Source of the DNA: Oscheius dolichura
Lineage: Eukaryota > Nematoda > Chromadorea > Rhabditida > Rhabditidae
Direction of reading: 5' to 3'
DNA length: 64,000 bases
Assembly (NCBI GenBank): GCA_932521035.1
Contig: OW051496.1
Location: 6,014,001 to 6,078,000, forward strand
Shown here piece after piece: positions 35,598 through 46,300 of the stretch. The translations under genes were made by a program, and so were the position numbers. Position 1 is the first letter of the stretch. The number at the start of each line of letters is the position of its first letter. The notes below the pieces were generated by a model. The model was not told the DNA's origin. It worked only from the letters and a program-made list of their open reading frames with translations, and ran no database searches.

Positions 35598-36608
35598 TCA
35601 GTCGTAGATGACGACAACCACCGTTTGGTTCCGTTCCGGCCAGACGGCGCTGCCGGCCCCGACCGTCCGCAGCCAGTCCATGTTTATGAAGTTGCTTGTC
35701 TTGAATTCCACCGCCTCCTCGTACCAATGATCGACGATGGCCGGCGACACGTGCCCTCCTCTCCAGATGCACATCTTCTCGTTGATGTCTCGTCGGAACT
35801 CGCCGCTTTGCACTATCCACTCGGCCCATCTGCCGGCCTGAGCCGCTAGTCGGGTACAGGGGAGCAATTCTCGTTTGCCGTTGCTCCGTCGGATCTCATT
35901 TATCCTGTCTAGCACAGTCGTCAGAGACGAGCCGCCAAACAGCTCCTCTCTCCCAAAGTAGACCTGCTCCCGTCTGGAGATCTCGTTATCCCATGTTCCC
36001 TTGTCCAATACCTGTTGGGCCGGTTCCAATCGAGGGATTCGTAATGGTCGTCGGCCTCCTCCCTCTTCCAGGCGACGGCCTCATGTCGTCTTCGTGGAGA
36101 CGGTGCTGGTGGAGGTGGTCTAGAGGTGCCTTATCCATAAAGGCCATCGCCTACCGAACCAGTTGCAGCTTGTGGTACTCGTCCTCCCGACTGTACGTCT
36201 CGAAGGCCGGTTCTGTTCGGACAAACGGTGGTTCTGAACAGAAATCTTCTCGAGGTACTCGGCTGTCAACTGACCAACATACTCGACGGACCGTTTCCTC
36301 AACGTTTCCGAAGAGTAGCGAGGACGAGGAGAGACGGAATAAGAGCGTTGTCTATATCTGTATACCCTCAAAAGAGTAGCCTACCTCACTGGAGGAGGTG
36401 GCAGGGCATAGGGCTGGGAGAGGGTGCTACTCGGCCGGCCGTGTCCTCCATAGGGGTCGTTGTAGTGGACAGTTCTCTAAAGAGCCGGTGTCCAGTCGTC
36501 CCCATCCCGACTTACTGTATTGGTCACGGACAGGAGCTGCCCCTCCGGAGTCCGTCTCTCCATTCTCTTGCGAGTGACATACCGCCTCTCCACGTGGGGG
36601 TTGTGCAT
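35598..36608 (-). CDS. CAP/SCP-domain protein without signal peptide (GAPR-1-like)
   Basis: About six exons. The N-terminal half is basic and Arg/Tyr/Pro-rich (HVERRYVTRKRMERR, PSSTLSQPYALPPPP, RQRSYSVSPRPRYSS), then ESLDWNRPNR joins to the CAP domain. In the CAP fold LDRINEIRRSNGKR is helix 1, AAQAGRWAEWIV helix 2, and AIVDHWYEEAVEF the family's signature helix. The strand region NMDWLRTVGAGSAVWPE corresponds to the conserved xxxVGxGxA block, and the end is TVVVVIYD. The His pair of secreted CAP proteins is not obvious, and no signal peptide is seen, so a cytosolic or membrane-peripheral role as in GAPR-1 fits better than secretion. The start at 36608 is the first plausible Met; more upstream exons cannot be excluded. 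Confidence 0.72.
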
Positions 36609-37307
36609 GGGGAAGGGAAGAGGACAGTTCGAGGAAAGGAATCGTAACAGGGATGAATGGGAGGCGCTACTCAAACAGTCGGATTGTGACTCACTGAATT
36701 CGAGAGAACCTCCTTTATCAGGTTTTGAGGTTTTCGTGGCCTTCTGCCCAATGCCCTTTGTGACTTCATCGATGAGGAAACCTTTCGCTCGAGGCTTAAT
36801 CGGGTGCAGAAAACGGAGAACGGCGGATTGGAAGACAGTCCATTATTGAGAAATAAAGCTCACAGTTCTTATTCGCAACGGGACTTCCAGCAACGCCTTT
36901 TTTTTTAAATGGCTACTGACACTGGTCAGATTCTAGCAATACATCTCGTTGGCTGACTACTATATTGTATATTGTCGCTCTTATCTGAACTATCCAATCA
37001 GCCTCCATGATTGGCTGCTTTTTACGGACCAAAAACTGTTTTATATAGCCTTTAGTTGTTATAAAAAAACTGAGGTACTTCTCTCCGGAGCCTAATTATA
37101 AGAAAGAAATCACTGGCTGGCTAGTTTTTAAAGGTCCCTTTCATTTGTTTTTCTAGTCTTTTTGTGTCTTTTCCATTGTCTGCCCTTCCCAAAAGAAGAA
37201 GAGCCGTCCATTTTCGGCCACCGTTGCAATTCGGCCCGCCGGAAGGAGAGAGAGCCTTCCAATTCTTACAATCTCCAACCAGAGAGACATTAGCAGAATC
37301 TGTACGA
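36609..37307. other. Spacer upstream of the CAP gene
   Basis: No gene supported. It contains an AT-rich patch at about 36,890-37,110. A 65-codon minus-strand frame at 37121-37318 is open but carries no recognisable feature. Confidence 0.5.
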
Positions 37308-37682
37308 TTAATGCCCATAAACTTGGAACAGTTTGAACACTTCTGTCGAATACTCTGGGAGTCTTTTCCAGGTGGACTCTATCGGTTGTAAAGACAATAA
37401 ACAGCCAGGAGAAAGTGAAGTTGAACGTAGCTGGGAGAGAAGCACGTCATTTGGACGACCTAGATAGAAAACATCTGAAGAGATTCCCTCTATTGCAAAT
37501 AAGAAGGAGGTTCTCCTTTGGATTGCCGGGCTCTCTGCTCGTGCTGTTGAAGTCAATTTGGCCGTGATTTCCCCCGTGTTCGGCTCTTCCTCCGAGTCCA
37601 TTAGACCCGAGGCCTCGTAAAACACTCGAGGGAGAGAAGTAGAATTCATTGTCACGGCTGTGGGTATCACAGGAAGTATCAA
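37308..37682 (-). CDS. Hypothetical protein, single open frame
   Basis: A 124-codon frame on the minus strand in a part of the window that is not pyrimidine-biased. The translation starts MILPVIPTAVTMNS and contains an acidic MDSEEEPNTGEITAKL, then mixed residues to VFKLFQVYGH. There is no signal peptide, domain or splice partner that I can support, and no acceptor before the ATG. It may be a small gene, part of a longer one or chance. Confidence 0.25.
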   Translation of the reverse strand: MILPVIPTAVTMNSTSLPRVFYEASGLMDSEEEPNTGEITAKLTSTARAESPAIQRRTSFLFAIEGISSDVFYLGRPNDVLLSQLRSTSLSPGCLLSLQPIESTWKRLPEYSTEVFKLFQVYGH

Positions 37683-38599
37683 ATTGGAACATGGATCACA
37701 ATGGTTAGTATCAGAAGTGCCGAATAGCCGAGAGACGATCCGCGTGGCTGCACGGCACCTCCAATCACAGCGACTTCATCACACTCAAATAATCACGCAC
37801 TGTAACTGGCAGATTAGGGGAGGACGGGGGCAGGCAACTGACCATTCGGAGGTTACGTATTTTGGCAGGGGGACTTGATTGGCAAGCCGGCGGAGGGTGT
37901 CACATAGCTGAAAACATCGGATGAGACCTCCCAGTAGAGGACAGGAGAGAGACAAAAAGAACGGGGGTGGAGGCGAGTGGCGGGGAGGACAGGCTGCAGC
38001 GGGAACGACCATCTGGTGCAGCAGCTGCTTGGCCATTCCACGCACGCCACTACGGCCACCCAAAAACCTTTGCTACTGGGGCATTTCATCCCCCGAAGTG
38101 CTGGGGCAGAGGCACGAGACTACTCTTAATTGATACGGGGAAGGGGGTATTAGGGCACCTTGGGGAGGAGGCCTCGAGGGGGAAGTAGGGACTAGTAGAG
38201 GGAATTGTCTCTGGGAAGGAGAGCCGATATTAATATTTAGTGGAGGGAGGAGGAAGGAGCGAGACGGCGGAAATGGGCTATGAATGTTGGGGGAGGGATG
38301 AGGCCGGCTGAGATGGATCAGCCGACGATTCGGAGAGAGGGAACCTCGGGCAAAAACGGGGAGCCGACTGGCTGATGAGACGGACCCGCAAAACTTTGAG
38401 GGGAGGACTGGCAAATCGATGGCAGGCCATGGGGCTGCCGAATCGGCCATTGGGGAAGACGATGGCCGTAGCGGCTACTCAGGAAGGAGAGGAGGAGGAG
38501 CGGAGCCGGACCATCCTCCTTCCCCTCTAATTTGTTTACTAGGGTGGATATGACGGCGGGGGGACGATAAATTATAACCAGACAAATGTTTATTTCCAT
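37683..38599. other. Purine-rich plus strand spacer
   Basis: The plus strand is rich in G and A (the minus strand in C and T), so long minus-strand frames such as 38073-38450 stay open by composition. Their Pro/Ser-rich translations show no domain. I see no gene. Confidence 0.55.
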
Positions 38600-38816
38600 C
38601 TAACGACAAGTCCCCTTGTAGCACTTCAGCGGCTGGGCACAATCGCAACGATAACAATCACCACCAGCGTCGGTGTAGCACATCCCGGTGGGAGGCACGT
38701 TGAAGGAGACCTGGGGATATTGTATTACAGGAGACATCATAAGAGACACTTACAACCGTGGAAACGGTGGCCAGGACGAAGACCAGAACAGTCAAAAGAA
38801 GAGAGAAGAATCGCAT
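38600..38816 (-). CDS. Small secreted six-cysteine peptide
   Basis: Two exons joined over a 43-nt intron encode about 57 residues. The signal peptide is MRFFSLLLTVLVFVLATVST. The mature part has six cysteines, spaced C-x7-C-x2-C-x1-C-x6-C-x4-C, ending CYKGTCR before TAG 38600-38602. This density suggests a compact disulphide-stabilised peptide, as in defence or signalling peptides; I do not recognise a named family. The ATG directly follows an acceptor (accgtcttcag), so the mRNA may be trans-spliced. Confidence 0.72.
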
Positions 38817-39622
38817 CTGAAGACGGTTTTTATTGTTGTGGAAGAGATGGAGAAAGACCAGAGGAAGAGAAGAGTTCAATAATCGCTATGATAAACAGAA
38901 GGGACGGCTTTTGTAGGCGGGCTACTCGTGCTCTTTCTCAAATGTGTTTTCCCCCCTTTGCCCCCAAACACCGGTATAAAAGAGTTCTGTTTGGGCAGCT
39001 GCCTTCCCAGAACAGTTTTCTGGTGAATATCTGGGAACACGGAGGAGAATGTATTTGTCACTGTCCACTTATCGAGAAAGGAGCTGTTATCGAGAAGAAA
39101 AGGCTGCTATCGGGGAGTTGGGGTCTCTAAAATGACGATATTTTACAAAAGGGAAACGTGAGGCTAGAGAGACTGTGGAGATATCAAAATAACTGGGGAG
39201 GGAGAACCGGTTGGGAGTGAGTCACAGGTATCAACAGACCGGGGAGGGGCTTCTTACTCGGCAGTAGAGAAACAAACAGGCGGAGGCCGGCACGAGTCCG
39301 ACAGAAGATCAACCGACAAAGTCTATGGGTCGCGGCAGACCAACTGGTATAAACCGCAGTCCCCCTCAATGGGTTCATGTGATTCGACTGCGTGAATAAG
39401 ATCAATAGCATCCGGAGATAATTTCACAATTCGCATGGCTTCCCTCCGTATAGAGTATCCAAAAGCGCTTCTCTACACTCGGCTCCCCGGAAAGCTGCGT
39501 CTTCCAGCCTCGGCGTCGGGTTTTAGCGTCGAGTTCTCGCGTCGTCACAACCTCCAGTCTGTCTTTTGTCATTTCCGGTCTCTACCAGATAAACTTCCAT
39601 TTGTTCCAGAAAATTCGTCACG
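38817..39622. other. Spacer with a TATA-like element
   Basis: No gene supported. A plus-strand TATAAAAG at about 38973-38980 could serve a leader exon of the small gene at 39623, which has an acceptor (ttgttccag) 13 nt before its ATG. This is inference. Confidence 0.4.
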
Positions 39623-39895
39623 ATGGACTGTTTCCAATGCTCCAAGAAGAATCAACCCGAAGATCCGCCCTACGGTCTGGAGAGGACAACGAGCAACGAC
39701 AGCGACTGGTACCAGGACATGTACTGTAACTACTCGAAGCGGCCAACTATGCTGGAGAAGGTCCAGGGGAGGACCAGTATGACCCAAGAGATCAGACCAT
39801 GGGAGAAGTACCGCGCGCCCGTGGAGAAGCTGCCGACCTTCTTACCGCGAGATGTCCTCCACCCCATCTATCCTCAACTCTCTAAATTTGTTTGA
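39623..39895 (+). CDS. Small protein of 90 residues, unknown
   Basis: A single-exon frame starts MDCFQCSKKNQPEDPPYG, has aromatic and Cys residues in SDWYQDMYCNYSKR, and ends in HPIYPQLSKFV. There is no signal peptide or membrane helix. It ends at TGA 39893-39895, and the final A of that stop is the first base of an AATAAA polyadenylation signal, giving a 3' UTR of only a few tens of bases. The acceptor ttgttccag lies 13 nt before the ATG. I recognise no family; composition suggests a small soluble cytosolic or mitochondrial accessory protein, but that is a guess. Confidence 0.55.
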   Translation: MDCFQCSKKNQPEDPPYGLERTTSNDSDWYQDMYCNYSKRPTMLEKVQGRTSMTQEIRPWEKYRAPVEKLPTFLPRDVLHPIYPQLSKFV

Positions 39896-39900
39896 ATAAA
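39895..39900 (+). terminator. Polyadenylation signal overlapping a stop codon
   Basis: AATAAA shares its first base with the TGA of the 90-residue protein gene, in the pattern TGAATAAA. Confidence 0.5.
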
Positions 39901-40353
39901 CCTGTCAATATCAGTGACTGTTCCCTCTTCTAGACTCATCCAGTACCGTTTCATCTGTTTCAGAGCCGAAGAATGGCTGATTCATCCTCGTCACCCGGTT
40001 ATCTCTAATGGCAATATGGTGCAAGATGCCCATTTCCGAGCCATAAACCATGATATCGCCTCGGAGCAGACGGTTATTTATTAGCCCCGCGCACTTCCTG
40101 AAATAGTTTTCTAATCGCGATAAGATCTTTTTCTAGCTACCGTATCTCGAGACAATCCCCTCTTGTCTGGTCTCCCATAGGGTACAAAGTAAGCCAAGGA
40201 GAACCTGAGCGTAGGTGCACCGTCGGCCTCTGGCTATCAGTGGGAGTAGTGCTAATCTGGAGCTTCTTTATAGTGATAAGCCTCGATCGAGACAAGCCAC
40301 TGTTTCCAATCCATGTTTCCTGCCCCTCCTAAAAATCTGTCTTTCAGCCGGCC
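39901..40353. other. Spacer upstream of the vWA gene
   Basis: No gene seen. It ends in a strong acceptor (ctgtctttcag at 40337-40347), six bases before the ATG at 40354. Confidence 0.5.
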
Positions 40354-43300
40354 ATGGTGGAACGGGGGGCGCTGGACAAGCGGCTCATCGTTGCAGGTGC
40401 CATCGCGGCCGTTGGGCTCGCCATGCTCATTGCTGGCTCTGTCATGCTCGGAGTTGGAATTCATAAAAGTAAACAGAAAAGTATGTTCTCCTCCACAGGT
40501 AGAGGTGCCTTGTTCCTCCTCAGGCTCTTGCCCAACCTGCCCCCAGTGCCAACAGTGTACTACATGCAACTACCAGCCGTCGGCAGTCTTCACCTCCTCC
40601 TACACGCCCTCCATACAATACTCACCCGACCTGGCCAACCCCAACTCCACCCTCTTTAAAACCACATCTGACAGCCTCGCCCGAAATGTTCGTTCCCCTC
40701 TTCTCTTCTGGATATCCTTTATAGATCACGGCCTTATTGAATTCGCCGTCTCCCCAAATGGCAAGCGTCCTCTATGCCACCTCGGGGACAGCGGTCACCA
40801 TCAATTCATACCAGTACGTTGGGACGGTCGTAGCCAAGATAATACCATTCCAGGCAAAGTTCGAACGGGGTAGGAGTCAACTTCTATGCCAGCATCATTT
40901 TCCCTCATGATGGCATGTCGGCAACTGCTGTTCAGACCCAAATGAACATCCAGTATTCCACCAGCGCCGACGGTAGCCGTCTCTTTTTATTCTTTTAACG
41001 GTGATTACAGCTAGTCCCACAACCCAGTGTTCTTCGCTGGCGATTCCTCCCGGTGAGCCAGCCTCCAACACGACAACAACTACCCTCGCGACGACGACGA
41101 CGATAGTCCTTCCCAATGGAGTCTTCTGCGATGCCACCGGTCTCAATCTGATACAAGTGTTCGCGGTGGACTGTGCCGTTCCCTTCAGTGGAACCCTCGA
41201 CGACAAATTGACTATCATCCGCCAGTTCCTGGACAGCTATGACGGATTCCTCAATCTGCACAACAACGGCTCGTGGGGAATGGTCGGCTTCCAATATGTC
41301 GCTTATACCGGACAATTGGCGTGGGTTACTTTATGGGGAAGGAGATGCCCCCTCCATTTTCAGTGCCCCCTCCAGAGTCTGCTACGACGACGCCTGTTGG
41401 CACGCTCAGGTTGACGCCCTGATCCCCTCCATGGTCAATCCCTCCGGCGACTCGTCCCACACTCTTTCCAAGTGAAAAAAGCATGTAAACAGAAGAAATT
41501 AGAATGTTTAGCGGGCTTCAAGGCGTTGTCAACGGCGTAGTGCCCAATCCCGGACAAGGTCGGAACCTTTTGATCCTCAGCGACGGAATGTTCGTGGTTC
41601 CATTTGGAATTGACAATTCAATCGTTTCAGTGACATCACCGACACCAACTATTCCTCGTGGGCTAATGTTCTGAAAGGACAGAACTACCAGATTGGAGCC
41701 TACGTGGTGTCGACCAACCAAGAAACGGAGAATGTGTTTGACAGTGTCGTGAGCAGTGTCTACTATCGCTACTACGTGTCCGACTGGTACTGGATACAAG
41801 AGCCGACGGTCGACGCCACCATTGCCCAGTGGAGTTGTAGCAGTACGTCCCCCTCAGCCTTTGCCCTGTATAGCCCCCTTCAGCCACCTACCCCACCCCT
41901 GCCCCCACTACCTCTCGCCCCACTCCTCCCACCATTCGGACGACGACCACTCCCAAGCCGACCACAACCAGTAGCCCGTCTACGACACCGAGCGGCCCTC
42001 TTCCCAGTGAGTGGCCACCACATTGTAACATATCATTCTCCAGTCCCCAATTGTGTAGTGGATGTGCTCTTCCTGGTGGACGAGTCCCTCTCGATGATCA
42101 AGGATGGCTACGACCAGTCCCTGGCCTACGTCCAGAGCATAGCACAACAAATATCCCAACAGAACAACGCCAGCTCATTTTCCATAATAACCTTTAACTC
42201 CATTGTTGTCTACCAGTCCCCGGTGTGTTTATTTTCCTCCATTCAATGGTCAACCTAGAACTACGTCAGTTACAACGACCTAGTGAATCAAGTAGCTGGC
42301 ATCCCGGTAGCCGAGGGCTCGACCGACTTCATTGTGTATGTTGCCCTCTCCCTATTCGCATACTGTTGCCCAGAGGATTCTCCGCCGCCCGAGATGCGAT
42401 CTCCTCCAAATCGAGGTACTCCGTCGACGGAGTACGGTCCGTGATGATCTTCCTGTCGGATGGTTGGAGTGACAACTCCACATCCATCATCACCGTAAAG
42501 GGCATCAGCCACCAAATGAGATCGCAATATTCCACTGAAATCATCGCACTTGGATTGGTTGAGGTCAGTCATCTCTTTCTGTCCATTTCATCGAGTACAG
42601 GACCCGTTCGCCCAGTCCCTGACGAAAGAAGCCATCGACTTCGGAGCCAACGATGCCTACGTCCAGTCGCAGTATATAGGTTGACCCGTACCTCTCCCAT
42701 TTTGACAACCGTTCAGATGTGCCCATGTTGGGTGTTCTAAATTCCCTGGTCAACGTCACCCTCTCTGCCATCAGCTGCAAAAGTATTTCGTGTTTTAAGC
42801 CCCTTGACTTGTTCATCCTTTCTAGCCCCTCTAACCCCCTTGACCTGTGCAACTGATCTGATATTCGTCATTGAGGTCTCCGAAGCCGAACTCGACAGTA
42901 ATATTGAAGTGGTACGTGTCTTTTTTGTTCTCTATTAAATATGGCTCTCAGGAAAGGAACACAGTCAACCGGCTGATCGACCACTATTCGGGAATTATTG
43001 GCCCAGATGCCGGAGAGGTCTCCCTCGTCTTCTACTCCTCCCCCGACGGCCTCACCACCGCCGAGTACAACCGGTCGGGAATACTCTACCAGATGGTAAC
43101 TGCTGTCTACTTTCTCTGTAAACTCCAACCCAGATCGACGAAGCCAACGTGGCCACATGCATTCTCGCTACAAAAGACTTCCATCCACTTGGAGGAGCAT
43201 CCGACGTCAATTTGTTAGTCTTCCCTCCTCTATTACCTGTTCTTTTCAGAGCTATGAACTTGGTGCTCAAAGTGCTCGCCTCCGACATGGATGACAACGA

Positions 43301-46300
43301 CCAGCTGATCCTCTTCTTTGGCCGCGGGGCTTACAGGGATGCACCTAACTGCTGCAATGATCCAACGAATTCGTCAGCCGCTGTCCGGTCCCAAGCCACC
43401 GTCCAGGGAATAGTCATAGGGTGAGCCACAGTAAATGTTCACAACTTTGTATAGATCCTACCCAGACAAAAATTTGATGGACAACTTCACTGGCTCGAAC
43501 TCCCTCGATGGAAATGCTCTGCTCGTGATGGATGCCTCGGTAGGAGATTTCTATTGTCGTCTCACAAGACAATTTCAGAACCACACTGACGTCGACGCCT
43601 CTGCCCAGGCCCTCCAGAATGCCCTCATCCCCATCATCGACCGTCATCTGGCTTCCGTCTACTGTCCTCCAATGCCAGTTCTCTGTAACACCCTTGATAT
43701 TCCATGTTATCTATGGTTTCAGCCGCATCCTGTAGCCAATACGACGACATTGTCTTAATCCTCCACGCCAACACCGCCGACAACTGGAATATTGTAAGTG
43801 GACGGACTAATGGAAAACCTTCCATTTCAGGTGAAACAATTCGTGACCCAGTTGGTCATCCCGGCTCTCTCCGGGCCCATTTCAAACGTGCGACAAGGAA
43901 CGGGACTGTACGTCAATTTGGCGGTCACCTACTACTTTGGACAGACCGTCAGCTCGGTACTACTCTAGCCCGTTTCTTATGTAGAAAATTAAGATCAACT
44001 GGTATGCGGAGCAGTATTCCACCCAGGAAATAGTCGACTCTTTGAATAATGTGGCCTTTGTCCCGACCAACGAGACCAATTCTCTCTCCCAGTTAGTTCC
44101 GTCAGAAATGCCGAGCATCGGAGTTGTAGAGCTTACAAGGAGGCGTCTCTCCAGCTGGGCGACGGGCGTCTACAGGCCAGCAAAACAGTTCTAGTCCTCA
44201 CAGATGTCATCGAGTGGGTCCCTTCCACTTTAACCCATTTTTGCCCGAATTTCCCATTTCAAGAAATTTTTTACTGGGAGATAAGAGTAGATCCATTCGA
44301 TGGCGTCTCTCGCCGTCTACAAGGAGAATTTCTTTCATCAGCTTGGGAGCGTCACAGTGAGGAATCGACAACGTTTTACCAGAATTAAGCTCTTCTATAA
44401 GCCTCGACAAAAGTAGACCACTCATAGAAAAAGGCTTAATTCTGGTAAAACGCTGTCGATTCTTCACTGTGACGTTCCAAACCGTTAGAAACCAGCTCAG
44501 CTATCTGACGGCCAGAGGCGCTATCGAATGAACCTATTTTTCAAGAAAAAAATTTTCCAACTTGAACGAAAAACACCAAAGGGGGGACCAAGGCAAAAAA
44601 TGTTCATTTTTGAACACATGGGAATGAATGGGTTAAGTAACCATTCTCTAGCACGGCCGACTACGAATCCGTCGAAGTCCAGCGAAGTAAGATGGTCTAT
44701 TCTTACATCTACGGAATGTTCCTGAATGCTCAGCCAGGCGACTTTGTGCCAGGCCAGGACGGAGGAACTGACGTCACCGACATCCAACAGGTCCTCGCCC
44801 CTATTCATCCCTGAATACACGAGTTTTCAGATCAACCCGAACAACACTCGCAGTGCCATTGCATTCGCCAACGTGGCGGCAGCCGGAGTTTGTAGAAATG
44901 TGCCCATAACAAGTAAGTTTTTCTGAGATATCTAAGATACTCTTTAGCATTGGCCCCCGTGACCAACCCCACCCCCAAGCCTACCCCAGCTCCTATTCCC
45001 CGAGTCAAGGCTCGCGACGTCTGGCCTGATATTGCTCTTCTGATCGACGCCTCCTCCCAGAACCAGTCCTTCTTCGAACTGGTAACCTTCTGTCTCTAAT
45101 ATCCCTCTATATAACAATATAGCAACGCCAATTCCTCCGTAACACGTTCCTCAACCAGTACAGGATAGGCGACTCGTGGAGCAGAGTGGCCGTGGCCACC
45201 TACAACAGCAATACGAGCATTATCTGTTACTTCTCGGATATCACCACCTACTGGGACCTGGAGAGTTGCCTCGGGAGCCAGTTGAGCTACACGGCTGCCG
45301 TGAACAACGCCGTGCGTGCAAGAGACATCGGTCAGGCACTGACTGTCCTCTCCCAGAGACTATTCTACGCCGGAAACATGGGCGACAATGGGTACAAGCC
45401 TCTGAAGACTAACTACCTCTATGTACTGACAAACGGAGCGTGGGTTCATTCTCATTTCTCCTTGTAGAGATGTCTTCAGTTCATCTGGCGATTTCTATGT
45501 TTCGGCGACAATGTTGAAGAGCCAGGGAATCAGGGTGGTCGGAATTGACATCTCCACCAACTCGGAGATGACCCCAGAAATGCTGAGCAACTTTGGACCC
45601 GACAGCTACAGCGTATACCACTGGAAGATGCCTAGAAATTCTAAGTTTTAGGTGAGCAAATTCAGTGATCCCGTGATCAGTGACCAACTGTCCCAATCCA
45701 TCATCCAGCAAACCACAACGAAGCGTGAGTCCCCCGTCCCCTCCCCTCCAATGCCCATTTCAGCCCGGCCCCCTCTGTCCTCCTTCTTCTCCGACTTCTA
45801 CTTCATAGTCGACAGCTCCTTCTCCCAATCTGCCGACCTGACCAATGTCCAGGTCTTTGTCCTCAAGTTCTTCGATCAGCTGACCGTGTCTCCGCACAGG
45901 TGGCCATCCTCCGTGCCAGTCATCCCCCTGTTCAGATCTCGGATCAGCATCGTCCCATTCTCCGACGGCGTGATGAATCCTCTCTCCATTACTGACAACT
46001 CCACGGTTTGTGTGAATGAGCCGGTAACCCCTTCTCCTTCAGGCAGTGGTCAATTACATCGACGGTTGGAAGTTAGCAGCGCCTGGCAGCAATTCGTCAA
46101 ATATCGGAACGTGTGTTTCTGCTAGAAGTTCAGCCTATACTGTTTAGAGCCATCACCTATGTCCAAAACATGGTGAATCCTCTGAGGGTGTCTCACGTCG
46201 TCTACGTCGTCGGCTCCAAGAATTCAACAGGAACAGATGCTGCCGCAAGGTTGTTGGGCACCGCAGGAGTCCACTCATACGCCTTGAATTACAACACCGT

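Noticed and set aside
38073..38450. 125-codon minus-strand frame
   Set aside because: Same pyrimidine bias on the minus strand; no domain or splice logic.
39435..39782. 115-codon frame overlapping the 90-residue gene
   Set aside because: Overlaps the better-supported frame that has an acceptor before its ATG and a poly(A) signal at its stop.
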